This document shows positions 4,942 to 5,095 of a stretch of DNA of 5,095 nucleotides, in pieces. Position 1 is the first letter of the stretch. Each line of letters begins with the position of its first letter. The position numbers were made by a program, and so were the translations under genes. The DNA is from Thermoanaerobaculales bacterium (GTDB lineage: Bacteria; Acidobacteriota; Thermoanaerobaculia; Thermoanaerobaculales; Sulfomarinibacteraceae): NCBI GenBank assembly GCA_025456385.1, contig JALOKS010000300.1, positions 1-5,095 on the forward strand. The letters run 5' to 3'. Under the pieces are notes generated by a model, which was not told where the DNA came from, ran no database searches, and saw only the letters and a program-made list of their open reading frames with translations.

Positions 4942-5095
4942 ATGATCCTCCCCCGCGCGCGGCACGTTCGGATCGCGAGTCAGACGATCTTCCTGCTCGC
5001 CTTCCTCGTCCTCTTCTGGGGCCTCACCGACAGCCGGGTGCCGGGAGCGCTGGCGTCGGTCCTGCTCGCCCTCGACCCCCTCACCGCGGCAACCA
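4942..5095 (+). CDS. Membrane protein N-terminus, probable 4Fe-4S polyferredoxin; 3' end outside window
   Basis: The first 51 codons are present and the frame is open to the window edge. A basic start (MILPRARHVRIASQ) precedes a membrane segment (about residues 13-29, TIFLLAFLVLFWGL), a short polar loop (TDSRVPGA) and a second hydrophobic stretch ending LALDPLTAA. This resembles the start of NapH-like membrane polyferredoxins ('4Fe-4S binding protein'), in which a 'DPL' motif follows the first loop; the Cys clusters that would prove it lie outside the window. The nearest ATG upstream (4937) meets a stop after two codons, so 4942 is preferred. AGG at 4931-4933 is the only ribosome-site candidate. 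Its place behind a DUF362 gene supports the assignment. Confidence 0.6.
   Translation, partial: MILPRARHVRIASQTIFLLAFLVLFWGLTDSRVPGALASVLLALDPLTAAT

Noticed and set aside
4733..4945. A 70-codon ORF across the repeat cassette
   Set aside because: Both ends are translated 7-bp repeat (FEFRISNF and KFEIRNSKFE types) and the middle has no domain. A 7-bp repeat without internal stops opens all frames, so this is an artefact.

Overview
The window is very G+C-rich DNA with bacterial gene organisation: short intergenic gaps, Shine-Dalgarno sites, lipoprotein and Tat-type export signals, and a rho-independent terminator. The gene content and the AT-rich 7-bp GAATTTC/GAAATTC arrays recall metagenome-derived Acidobacteriota, perhaps the Thermoanaerobaculia. 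That placement is a weak inference, because no rRNA or marker gene is present.

Layout. Positions 2-487 (+) hold the 3' part of a LEA14-like (WHy/LEA_2 domain) lipoprotein. It converges on a dodecin gene at 618-821 (-). A 309-bp divergent intergenic region follows. Next, at 1131-1472 (+), is a small lipoprotein whose mature part is seven tandem 11-residue Ala/Glu-rich repeats resembling group-3 LEA proteins; it ends at a strong terminator at 1501-1524. On the minus strand, 3701 down to 1529 is a three-gene operon: lemA, a TPM-domain membrane protein (COG3762-like), and an exported TPM/YgcG-family protein with a Gly-rich tail. The last two genes are coupled by a TGATG overlap. A 103-bp divergent promoter region separates lemA from a Tat-signal DUF362 protein at 3805-4731 (+). 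A membrane protein that looks like the start of a 4Fe-4S polyferredoxin begins at 4942 (+) and runs off the window.

How the genes may work together. Most products are envelope proteins: two LEA-like lipoproteins, a LemA/TPM membrane module, and an exported DUF362 protein paired with a probable iron-sulfur membrane protein. Dodecin is the cytosolic exception, a flavin-binding protein.

Three pieces of structure are not explained by the genes. A perfect 38-bp palindrome (2361-2398) lies inside the signal-peptide codons of the YgcG-like gene. A cassette (4736-4917) is bounded by perfect 32-bp inverted arrays of a 7-bp unit; it starts 4 bp after the stop codon of the DUF362 gene, which looks shortened at its C terminus. 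The lipoprotein gene carries a 33-bp/11-residue periodicity. I see no tRNA, rRNA, CRISPR array, transposase or integrase.
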